From Chloranthus sessilifolius (taxonomy: Eukaryota; Streptophyta; Magnoliopsida; Chloranthales; Chloranthaceae): a DNA stretch of 64,000 nt. The stretch spans positions 45,397,810 to 45,461,809 of the forward strand of contig CM037593.1 of assembly GCA_021018995.1 (NCBI GenBank), given 5' to 3'. Below, in pieces: positions 37,195-47,739 of this stretch. Position 1 is the stretch's first letter; the number at the start of each line of letters is the position of its first letter. Position numbers and translations under genes: made by a program. A model generated the notes under the pieces. That model searched no databases. It was not told the DNA's origin and saw only the letters and a program-made list of their open reading frames with translations.

Positions 37195-38655
37195 TTGTCC
37201 TTCACTAGATCCCAAGAAGTGGAAATTGAGTGAATGACTAAAGCGTTCAATGATTTAACCAATTTAAATGATGATATTGATAAACCGCTCGAAGGAGTCA
37301 AGACCATGTTTGACACTAAGAAATTTGTAGAAGAGAGGAGAGAAGAGCCTCTAGAACCTGACCCATGAGTAGAAGATTGGGAATCTACTGACGATGAAGA
37401 TTTTCACATAGCAGCCTTCCAGGATAGTGAAGAGCACTTACGCTTAACCTGGGAAAAAGATGGCACTCAACAAGAAAATACTAACTCGTATAGCATCTGC
37501 CTCGGCCTTGGCCTTGAGGGATGGGAATGCCCTTAGGACTCCCCTTGTATCGCCTACCCATACCAATCCCGCTGTAGGGCAAGCACCAGCATATTAGAAT
37601 GTTTTGCTAGTTGGACCTAACGCTCTACGATAGAAGAATCAAATCATTCCAACCTCGTGACCATCGACACAAGTAATGACCTACCAGCTCAGCTGCTAAC
37701 ACAAGAAGCAGAAAATCCTAACGGTCATTCGGTTGACTGAGGGGGAAACACTCACATCGCCCTCATAGAATTTGAAGAGGAACTTGAACTAGACACTTCT
37801 ACATCTCCAGATTCATCGCAACTCTAAATATTTTGAAAATCTCTAGAGGAAGAGTGGCAACCTCCCCCGAGTGATGACGAGGACTATTGGGTAGACCGCC
37901 CGACACTCAAGTTAGCAGAGCGAGCTAACCTAGGACTTCAAGCACTAGCAGATCATGAAAATGAATTCGATACCGTCTTCGACTCTAACCTAGAAGGATA
38001 GGAATATCCTTGGGGATCCCCTTGCATTCTTCACCATTATCAACCTCGCTGCCTAGCATGCGCGCTCATCCTAACATATTATGAAGATCAAGGAAAAGAA
38101 CTCGCTACCCGTGCGGATCCTTTGGGAGATCCCCCTTTGTGGGAAGAACAACATTATTACAACCCAGAGGATGACAGTTCAATTGACTACGATCTTTAGA
38201 GCTTCTTCGAAGAAGAGGCAATCAATGTGGCAGAAGAAATCCAAACGTTAGTGCCGCTGTAACCAATGCCACTCATTCAAAAGATCTAATTAGATGAGGA
38301 CTCCAAAAAAAAATGCCAAATTCATAACAAGTTTGCATTTATCGAAGAATCGCCTGAACGGCTCCAGCAGTCGTCTTGCTCCTTCAACTAGAGGAAGTAA
38401 TTCTCTCGGTGCCCCTTAAGGCGACCGACCTTGTACCATATTTATTATCAAAAATAAAAAAATAAAAAAATTAGAAAAAATAGAAAAACCTAAAAATTCA
38501 GAAATATAAAATCTAAAAAAATAAAAAAACTCCCGAAAAGAAAGGGAACTCTTCGTCCCGAACCAAATTTGTGGCCAACAAGGAGACTTTTCTCCTAAGG
38601 TTTCTATCACATTCCCGCATGAGGACGTAAAGCATCCCGGCTAAACAACAAGCCT
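37195..38655 (+). pseudogene. Element B acidic linker before RT
   Basis: This pol linker is rich in D/E. It contains two related copies of an unusual motif: GWECP-DSPCIAYPYQSRC (about 37525-37575) and EYPWGSPCILHHYQPRC (about 37990-38040), suggesting an internal duplication of roughly 480 bp. No known domain is seen. An A-rich low-complexity stretch lies at 38450-38530. Confidence 0.55.
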
Positions 38656-39670
38656 GTGATCATACCGAACAAGATACTTCGTGACTTTGAGAGAAGAATT
38701 AGTAGTCTTGACCTTCACCTTACAAAAGATCTCTCAGTCATAGATTGTGTTGATGAAGGGTTACCTTTCACAAACTCAGATCCCCAGTGTAGCAATTTCG
38801 TAGTATACAAACTTACTAAGGACGAAGAAAGAGCACCAGTTCCCGAGGAGGCACTGGACTTCCAATGGGTTATCAAGCGTTTTGATGAGCAAACCTAAGC
38901 TGCCATAAAACCCACAGAAGAGCTTAACTTTGGCACTTAAGAGAAACCCAAGAAGCTACTGATTAGCTCAACGCTCAATTCGAAGGAACCCTAATAGATT
39001 GCACAAGTCTTGTAAGAACACCTTGATTCCTTGACATGGTCCTACGAGGACATGCCCGATTTAGACCCAAGTTTAGTAGAACATCGCCTCGTCTTAGAAC
39101 CCGATGCAAAGCCTGTTAAGCAGAGATTCTGCAGGATGCACCTACAAACCGCCCTCCATGTTAAAGAGGAAGTCGACAAGTTATACAAAGCCAAATTTAT
39201 CCGAGTCGTTCTTTACCCTAAGTGGGTCACCAATATAATACCTGTCGCTGAGAAAGATGGTAGAGTACGAGTTTGCATTGACTTTTGAAACCTCAACCAG
39301 GCATGCCCAAAAGATGATTTCCCACTTCCACACATTGACACTCTAGTCGATAACACTGCTGGGCATGAGATGCTATCCTTTATGGATGATTTTTTTGGAT
39401 ATAATCAAATAAAATTAGCAAAGTCCGACCAAGAGAAGACTTCCTTCACCACACCATGGGAAACTTACTATTACGTCGTCATGCCTTTCGGGCTCAAGAA
39501 CACAGGAACCACGTATCAATGCGCCGTGATGGCTATCTTTCACGACATGATGCATAAGTGTATAGAAGTCTATGTCAATGACATATTATTGAAGTTTCAA
39601 ATGCCAGTAGGACATGTTGAAGCGCTCCAACTGGTGTTACAAAGAGCTAAGAAATATCAGCTAAAATGAA
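38656..39670 (+). pseudogene. Element B reverse transcriptase
   Basis: RT blocks are visible: HRLVLEPDAKPVKQRF, EKDGRVRVCIDF, ACPKDDFPLPHIDTLVDN, MLSFMDDFFGYNQIKLA, VMPFGLKNTGTTYQ. The catalytic box reads YVND instead of YVDD (about 39571-39582), which would remove an essential aspartate. Stops lie at about 38896-39012 and after CIDF at 39289. Confidence 0.85.
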
Positions 39671-40200
39671 CCCAAAGAAATGTGTCTTCGGGGTCACTTC
39701 CGAAAAATTACTTGGTTTCACAGTTAACAAGTGAGGGATCAAAGTTAACCCTGTAAAAGTCAGAGCCATCCTCGAGATGTCGCCTCCTAGTAATATCAAA
39801 GAGTTACGAGGCCTGATAGGAAGATTGTAATTCATCAGAAGATTTATATCCTAGCATTCAGACAAATGCGATCCTTTCTACAAACTACTTAAAGGATGTA
39901 ATGAGTAGAAATGGGATGATCAGTGTCAGCAAGCCTTCGACAACATCAAGAAGTACCTCCTTAACCCGCCAATACTATCGCCACCAGTCCCTGAAAGACT
40001 CCTAATTCTATACCTCTCAGCAACCAACAAAATAATGGGAGTAATTCTGGGACAATATGAAGAAGTCGACAAGAGAGAGAAGGCTATCTACTACCTCAGT
40101 AGGACAATGGTCAAATACGAACGAAAATATACTTCAATGGAGAAGACTTGCCTCACATTGGTGTCAAAGGACAAGCAGTCGCTGATTACCTCGCAGATCT
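39671..40200 (+). pseudogene. Element B first RNase H, internally deleted
   Basis: The start (LLILYLSATNKIMGVILGQ, REKAIYYLSRTMVKYERKY, EKTCLTL) and the end (VKGQAVADYLADLPLP) are present. Compared with element C, about 45 codons between them are missing at about 40160. The deletion removes the middle of the fold. Confidence 0.75.
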
Positions 40201-40840
40201 CCCATTGCCGAATGATGAACCCGTGCATGCAGATTTCCCCGATGAGGACCTATTCATGATTCATAACGAATAGCCCGATAAGACCTCATGGACCCTTTAT
40301 TTTGGCAGTGCTCTAAATCACAAAGGAAAAGGCATCGGGATAGTCCTCCTATGCTCAGAAGGAGTTGTCATACCTAAGGCTTTTCAACTAGATTTTCCTG
40401 TCACTAACAATGTCACAGAATATGAAGCCTTTATAGCTGGACTACGACTAGCGCTAAAATTAGGTATTAAACAGTTAAAAACCATCGACGGTTCCAAACT
40501 GGTAATTTCACAAGTCATAGGAGAATGGAAAACGAAGGAAAGGAGACTAATGACATAGCTAGAAACCGCTCAATATTTAGTAAAGAAATTTGAAAGAATC
40601 TCTTTCACATACATCCCTAAATTAGAAAATGAGCTTACAGATTCTTTAGCCACGCTAGCCTCAGTCATCCAAATACCCATTGGGCAAAATACCAAAACCT
40701 TCTTCATTGAAAAGCTAACAGTACTCGCCCACGAGGTAGCATGGACTGTCAAGAGAGAATTACCCATCCTCCCCACAGGTACAAGACCGAAAGAAGTAAT
40801 CACCTCAGAAAAGCATGTCAAGACAGAAACCAAAGTTGTT
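40201..40840 (+). pseudogene. Element B second RNase H
   Basis: SWTLYFGSALNHKGKGIGIV, FPVTNNVTEYEAFIAGLRLALKLG and ELTDSLATLAS are the blocks of the archaeal-type RNase H of the Tat lineage. The usual FDG reads FGS here, so the first catalytic aspartate is lost. Confidence 0.75.
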
Positions 40841-42148
40841 ATGTTCAGATTTGAAAAATCACCGATCGACGATACACAACCATGGTATTTCGATATCTGG
40901 AACTTCTTGAAACATCAACATGCCCCTCCATACGCCACGAAGATCGAACAGAAGACTATAAGGAACCGATGCGCCCAATTCTGCATACTCGATGAAACAT
41001 TATACAAAGAGGCCTTCACTAAAGGAGTACTACTATGATGCGTCACGACTATCGAAGGATAATACATCATCCGAGAAGCACACGCCAGTGCCTGCGGCAT
41101 CGACTCTGGTAGACAGAGGCTAGTCGATCAAGTTACGCGACAAGGTTACTTTTGGCTGACAATGATCAGAGATTCCCACCTCTACGTCTAATCCTACAAG
41201 CAATGCCAAGAACATGCCACACTCGTCCACGCTCCATCAGTTGCATTGAATACTATGACCTCGCCATGGCCATTTTCGATGTGGGCCTTCAATGTTATTA
41301 GACATTTCACAGACACCGTTGGGAACACTCACAAGCACGCGTTCATACTTACAGCAACCGAATATTATACTAAACGAGCAGAGATTGAATCCTATGTTAG
41401 AATCACCGCTTCAACACTCGTAAGGGTTATCGTTCGAAATATCATCACCAGGTTTGGAATACCCAGGATGTTTGTCACTGACAACGGACCACAGTTCATC
41501 ACGGAGAAGATGAAGAAGTTATGCAAGAAGTATGACATCGATCTGTGCCATTCATTACCGTTCTACCCTCAAGAAAATGGACAGGCAGAAGCTATGAACA
41601 AAATGTTGATTCCAATCCTAAAATGCACAGTAAAAAGGAGCAATAGAGCCAACTGACCTGAATGACTACCGGAAGAACTCTGGGCCTATAGGACCTCTAT
41701 TCGTATGGCCATTGGCCAAACTCCCTACCTCCTTACCTACGGGATGGAGGCAGTCCTACCATATGAGATATAAGTACCATCCTTACAGATTCAACTCGAT
41801 GATGAGATAACCTTAAACGAGAGGAGAATTGTCCTACTCATGCAGTTAGAGCAGATCGATGAAACACGTCTAAGGGCAACTGATCACGCTCAAGTATATA
41901 AGAGGAGAGTGGCCAGGGCTTACGATAAGAAAGTCCTTGAACGAACCTTTAATATTGGAGAATTAGTCTTGAAGAAAATCATGCCTTCCAAGCATGCCCA
42001 TCCGAAAGAAAAATTAAAACCGAACTGGTCAGGCCCATATGTCATAACAGCCGCATACCCTGGAAATGCCTACAAACTGGCGAACCGAGACAAGGAAGAA
42101 CTCCCTAGCCCTTGGAACGCCATGTACCTTAGAAAATATTACCCTTAG
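40841..42148 (+). pseudogene. Element B integrase
   Basis: An H2C2-like region (REAHASACGID..., QCQEHA, 41065-41220) precedes the core (41246-41656). The core has FVTDNGPQF and ENGQAEAMNK with 35 residues between D and E, but the first catalytic residue is N (WAFNVI instead of WxxDxI). The C-terminal part (41840-42148) has SGPYVITAAYPGNAYKLAN and ends with a stop after MYLRKYYP. Confidence 0.85.
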
Positions 42149-43788
42149 CCCTATGATCATCACATCCCGTTGTTAAATACTTATACTTATCACCCCCATA
42201 GTCGTCATGACCCATTCATTGGTCATACGCCTTCAATTCTCAGAATATCCTTAAGACCTCTAATTTATCGCCCACCTTTTCTCACTCGGGCAATCTGATT
42301 AAAGGACTAGTGACCTATCTAACCTCTTTCAAAAGCATAAGTAACACCCAATTCTCATTTCCCTTCCCTCATTATTGGAGGAGATGTTAGAGCAAAAAAA
42401 AAATGAAGATGTTAGGTTCAATCAAAACTCATTATTCTTGCATTAGCAGGATGCTTTCAAAATACATATATAAAAATCGAGCGAAAGCATTACGACGAAT
42501 GAACAAGTCAATGAGTTCAGGGAAGCATAAGTAGATCGTGAGGACATCCCAGGTAACATTACTAGAAGTGTATAAGAAAGCTATGACGGCATCCCTGATG
42601 TCCCCATACTACTAGATGTCATCGTAAGGTGGCGGGAGGAGGATAAACTCCTGCTAACCATAGAATATGAGATTTTGATGGTGCTGAAAGATGACGAAGA
42701 GGTAGATCATGGCACCCCGTATCCCCCAAAGAAAAAGATTGTTACTCACTCCTTTTGGAAAGCCTTAGATACGAACTATTCCCTACATCACTGAGCCTTA
42801 CCTCCCCCCCCCTCTTCTATTTTTATTTTAGACGATAAATCAGAAACCTTATAGGATGTTCCTAGAAATGAAACTGAAAACTTATGAATGATGACTGATG
42901 CAATCACCTACTATACCTACCATACTTCTCCCTAATAACCATGGGATAGGATGACCACCACCCTAAGATAAACCCCATATACAACTGACCTAATCAATGA
43001 GACCTCCCCGGTTCGATGACAGTATTGATCATCTTTTCTTCAAAACTAACTCACCAAATACCCATGATTGCTTATAGACCTAAAGTGCTCATCTCGAAAC
43101 CCAGAAAAGCTCCATTGCATCTTGACGCTGGGCATTTTTTTTATTAGAAGAAGAATCATATTAGAAGCGTCGGCTTGTCTACAAAGAAGATGAAGAACGA
43201 CGAAGTTACCATCCGAAAAGTGCTACCGAAGATACCATACTACCAATCCTACCACGCTCCTACACTGGGGCATTTTTATTTTTTATTATTTTATTATTAT
43301 TTTTATCTTAGCTATTTGCTTTCCCTGTTGCATTGTTGTCATTTTAAAAAAAAGAAAGAAAAAAAAAGAGAGAAAAAAAGAAGAAAAAAGAAGAGCACAT
43401 ATCCATCTTTTACTACCAGACTCCGGTCTGAGACACTTATCCCCCTTGACAACTAACAAGGGGGAGAATAAAAACTACTGATAGTATTACTCTCACATGT
43501 GCAGATACGAAGCAACCTTCAACCATCACCGGGCCAGCTCAGGAAGCATCTAAGTCCTAATGACGGTCGATGGCGCTAAAGCAACTAAAAAGCAAGAGTA
43601 GACGCAAGAGGTAACTAAAAGAAAAGGAGCCAATCAGGTACATCTAAACCAAAAATCTCTCTATATATATGTCAAAATCTTTCATTTTCTTTTACTCTTG
43701 TCACCGGGGGCATCCCCCCTATATATAAAACACACACATACCATGAATATAAAAAGAGCACACACACACATCCCTACTCCCTACACTG
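42149..43788 (+). other. Element B 3' region between integrase and antisense gene
   Basis: There is no supported coding sequence. The part 42200-43290 is colinear with the minus strand of 63045-64000 (element D). Poly(A)-rich sequence lies at 43260-43400 and a CA/TA-rich stretch at 43655-43770. Two GGGCATTTTT motifs occur at about 43131 and 43269. Confidence 0.65.
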
Positions 43789-46700
43789 TCACTGGGAGGG
43801 TCGATCACAGTTGTCCCCAGTATCCTCAGCTCGGAGGTCCGTAGACTGGTCCTCTGAAAATAAAATCCCATTACCTGGAGTCCTCAGAACCTCTAAACAA
43901 CAAGACCCTGCTACAGAACCCCCCTCACTCGCCTGACTAACAGACCGCCTCGATCGAGAATTAGGAGGATACCTCGTAAGAATATCACGAACTGCCGAAT
44001 CCCTACGAGCATCATCCTTGATGCAATCATGTGACGTGTGACGAGACTGCCCAGCCAAGGAACTCGTAGCCCTTGACTCTGAGCCATCAAACTGACTAAC
44101 CAACCTATGTACCCCTCACTCACTCCTCGTCAGATGATACTGCAATCGATCTAGGGACACCTGCATCGTCGCCCGCGTTGTCTAACATGCCGCCTCTAAC
44201 TCCTTGGTCTGAGTCCTCTGTGCGACCATCATCTCAATGACCAGGTCCTCACGACTCTGCGTCTCCCTGAGGATCCGTCTCGCCTCGGGAGTGGCACACG
44301 CTCGCACCGCCTCTAGGCGCACCTCCTCAAGCTGACGGACCTGCATAACCATACCAAATCAAAGGAAACCTTATATATTCATAAATAAAATAAGAAACTT
44401 TGAAAAGGAAAGGATTATACCAACTCCAACCTCTCCTCTAGAAGTCACTCGACCATCTCCATGGTCATGGGATCAGCGGGCGGCACCCGAGGGACAGCAA
44501 ATGTGGATTGCTGCAATGAGAACAAACAAATACATTAGAAAAATACCATAATGGCAAATAAACCATGAATATAATAACTAAAACATACCTGAGTAGGGAT
44601 AGGAGCAGACTCCTGAGGGGGAGCCTCGGGAGCAGAGTCCGAAATAGCCTGCACAGAGAACTAAACAAACCAACACAGGACATGTCAGAACAACATAAAG
44701 ACGAAATAACCTAAACAAAATTATGCCACATCCAAAAAGAAACTATACCTGACTCTCCGGGTGTAGAGAGGCAGCAGTCACCTCCCTCGTCTGAAGATTC
44801 TTGGCAACCTGACGTCGAAATACCGTATGATATTAGTAAGCTACTAAGAAAGCAAAACAATGACACCCGAAAAGCTAATGCAATGACATAAATAACATAA
44901 AATATTGAATTGAACTTACCCAATGATCTAGCTCAGTCCAAAACTGAGCCATCACTGCATCCTCCCGACTGGAGGAAGCAACTGAAGATGGATCAAATGC
45001 CCGAACAGGACCTCCAGCAGCAAGCTCGGCTCTCTACGAATAATAATGAACACATCAGTTGGTGAGCTCACGAGGCTAAGAATTCTAAACCATATTTGTA
45101 AAGACACCTACTAATTGATCAATCTCAGATCGTAAGCTGGCCTCCACCTCTCGGTCAGCCTGTTGCTGACCGCGTAATAACTCAATCATCGCCATCTAAC
45201 GAGCAGCCTCACCCTCCCTCATAGACTGTCCAAAATAAAATAAAACGAGACACAACAACCATGTCAAAATGACCAGAAGATAATCCACATAATTAAAAAA
45301 AAAAAACATAAATTAACTCACCAAGAGTCGTCGAGTCTCCTCTAGCCGAGCCCCCAACTCATCCTCAGCCGCCCTAGCCTGAGCAACTAAGGAGGCTAAG
45401 GAGTGCAGCATCTCCTCATCTGGACAAGGAGCACACCCCATCCACTCCATCGCCCTATGGAGGGCGTCTAATGCCCCCCGCACGCTCGCAGTGAGATGGC
45501 CCTGCTCTAATACAACCAACCTCTCCCTCAAAGCCGACGTCGACTCTGGCCCACCGATCGTGAAAGAGCCACTCCCATGGAAGGGACGTGTGAAGAGGCG
45601 CCCACCACCCAATGCACTAAACCACCGCACATACTCTCGGGAGCCCGCCTCGTCACGCGCCCCCGTAACCCTAGTCCCCCCAACTCTAAAATATGCTATT
45701 TGAAGCGCCATCCGCTCCGTAAAATTCTGGCCATGAGGGTCGGTCATCCTCTTCGCCACTTTGTGGCGAATCTCTGGAGAGACTCCTAGAGCGAGCCCCA
45801 GCTGTCGTACCACTCGAGATGTGTGGATCCTCTCCACCCTCTTAAAACAATGGACCCATATGTCCACATCAAAGAAGGGCCAGCCAGGCGGCACGCCCGC
45901 ATCCTCCTCATTAGCATACAACCTCCAAATCACCTACAATCAAGCAAATGAGTCGACCCCTCAACAAAGACTCAGATCCTAAAAGACCGAAACAAAATAA
46001 AAAAAAAGAAACACACGCATGATGATCTATACCTGCCCTGCGTGCATATCCTCAAAGAGACCGTGCGCAGTCTGAAGATTCGAAGACCAATGGCGACCCC
46101 TCAACGCCTCCCTCCACACATTCATCCACAAAAACGTGAAACTCACCTCCAACGGAACCCTCGAATGAAGAAAAGCGAAGTGATCATATGCCCAAAACTA
46201 GAAAACAAATAGAAGAAACGCTAAGTAGATGCTACTATCAAAAGACCAAGAAGAAAAAGGATACTATAACATTAATTAAACTGAAATTCACCTAGAGGAA
46301 GGGAAGGAAACCTCTGATTGACACGACGCCCTATCCCCGACAGTAAAGTTGCTCATAGAGATGCGCCAATGTGGCCGCACCCCACGCATAGGTGGGGACT
46401 ATATCCAAATCCCCAAGAATCATAAAAAATAACCTGGTGACGTATCCCCGAGTCGAAGAAGAGAAGAGTACCGCACCAAGAAAGTGCATTAAGAATGCTG
46501 GAAGCACCCTATCCGCAGCTAACCTCGACTCCACCACGGGCTCCTGGCCCGCCACTATCACACAATGCACCTCATAAGACACCTTCACCTCTGAATGATG
46601 CCTCGGGGGGACGAAGCCACTCGCAAATGTATCAAAGAACCAGGTGACTCAAACTACACCTGGCCCCGATCCACTCGATCTATACGGCACACCCAAAATC

Positions 46701-47550
46701 TCTTCACACACCTCCAAGTAATGTCCTGTCATCCGCCCTGTGATTGGCTCACCCTCAAAACGAAGACCGGTGATGTAGACCCAGTCCTCTGGAGTCGGCA
46801 ACATAATACCAACTGGAAAGAGAAGCGCCTAATGCGTTTCCCTCCACCTCTCTAAGATCGCCGAGATCAAGCCACGATCGACCTGAAAGGGCTCTAGCGC
46901 TAGGATCGGTCCAAAACTGAAAGATACCAGCCGCACCCGCTGAAACTCTGGTAAGGCATGGTACCAAGTATGAGACTCGAACCATGTCGAGCTACTAGCT
47001 AGCTGCGGGGGACTCCTATTGAACGAGACACAAACAATGCAGTAAGACTAGCACATACCTATGACGAAAGATAAGGGCAACTGAATAGAAACATGACCTA
47101 TCTCTAGATGCCGTCATGATGCATGAGTGAGCACGCAACCAAGGATCAATGCAGGTAAGGGTTTTCAGAGCCTAATAACCCTATGTCATAACCTAAATGG
47201 CTAAGAAAATAAAAGAACTCTTGCTCATGGGTGCTTACTCGGCCTTCAGCAAAGAAATCCTCCAGCAGGAAGTGTTTGCGTTCTCGATGCTCGTCAGCTC
47301 TCACATCCTCAGCTCTCTCACCCTCAGGTATCTCACCCTCATCCTCATAGACCCCCTACTCAATCTCGAGCACCTCATCCTGGATCCCCGACTGGTCAAC
47401 CTCTAGTACCTCCTCTCTAACCACCTCCCTAACATCCACCTCCCCAACAACGTCGGACCGAGCCTCAGAAGTATCACCTATCTCTGCCCCTAATATCCTC
47501 TCTAACTCAGAAACGGTAATATCGTGCCTACCACCACCCTCAAACTCCAT
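43789..47550 (-). pseudogene. Antisense ten-exon plant mobile domain (PMD) gene inside element B
   Basis: Exons on the minus strand: 47550-47239, 47002-46292, 46197-46033, 45933-45322, 45225-45112, 45033-44920, 44808-44749, 44648-44589, 44510-44421, 44340-43789. Every intron (78-236 bp) is GT-AG and every exon is a multiple of three, giving 930 codons without a frameshift. Exons 2-4 hold a plant mobile domain: LISAILERWRETH, LPTPEDWVYITGLRFEGEPI, FLMHFLGAVLFSSS, YAWGAATLAHLYEQL, FWAYDHFAFLHSRVP. The tail (exons 4-10) is charged and probably coiled-coil (ARAAEDELGARLEETRRLL; VRQLEEVRLEAVRA). Nine in-frame stops (47356, 46829, 46649, 46331, 46292, 45196, 44445, 44182, 44116; lower coordinate of each) are all TAG or TGA. 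PMD proteins are plant nuclear proteins often carried by transposons. The role here is unknown; it is an accessory gene, now a pseudogene. Confidence 0.85.
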
Positions 47551-47720
47551 CTTAGAAGGAAGAGCTCAAAAAATTGAAGAAAATGAAAGAAATGGCACCT
47601 GAAACGGACGACCGGATCGCGAGATATCACCAAAACATGAAAATTAGGGCACAAAGAAATAAGGAAACAGAGAATCGAAGACTAACACGGATCGCACGAT
47701 AAAAATGAAAAGTTTTAAAT

Positions 47721-47728
47721 TATTTATA
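47721..47728 (-). promoter_or_regulatory. Candidate TATA box of the antisense gene
   Basis: The minus strand reads CTATAAATAATT about 170 bases before the ATG at 47550. The position suits a transcription start near 47690 and a leader of about 140 bases. It suggests the gene had its own promoter, separate from the LTR. Confidence 0.45.
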
Positions 47729-47739
47729 GATCATATAAT

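Noticed and set aside
45491-46855. Plus-strand frames opposite the PMD gene
   Set aside because: They are short, have no motif, and are mirrored by minus-strand exons with consistent splice sites and domain content.
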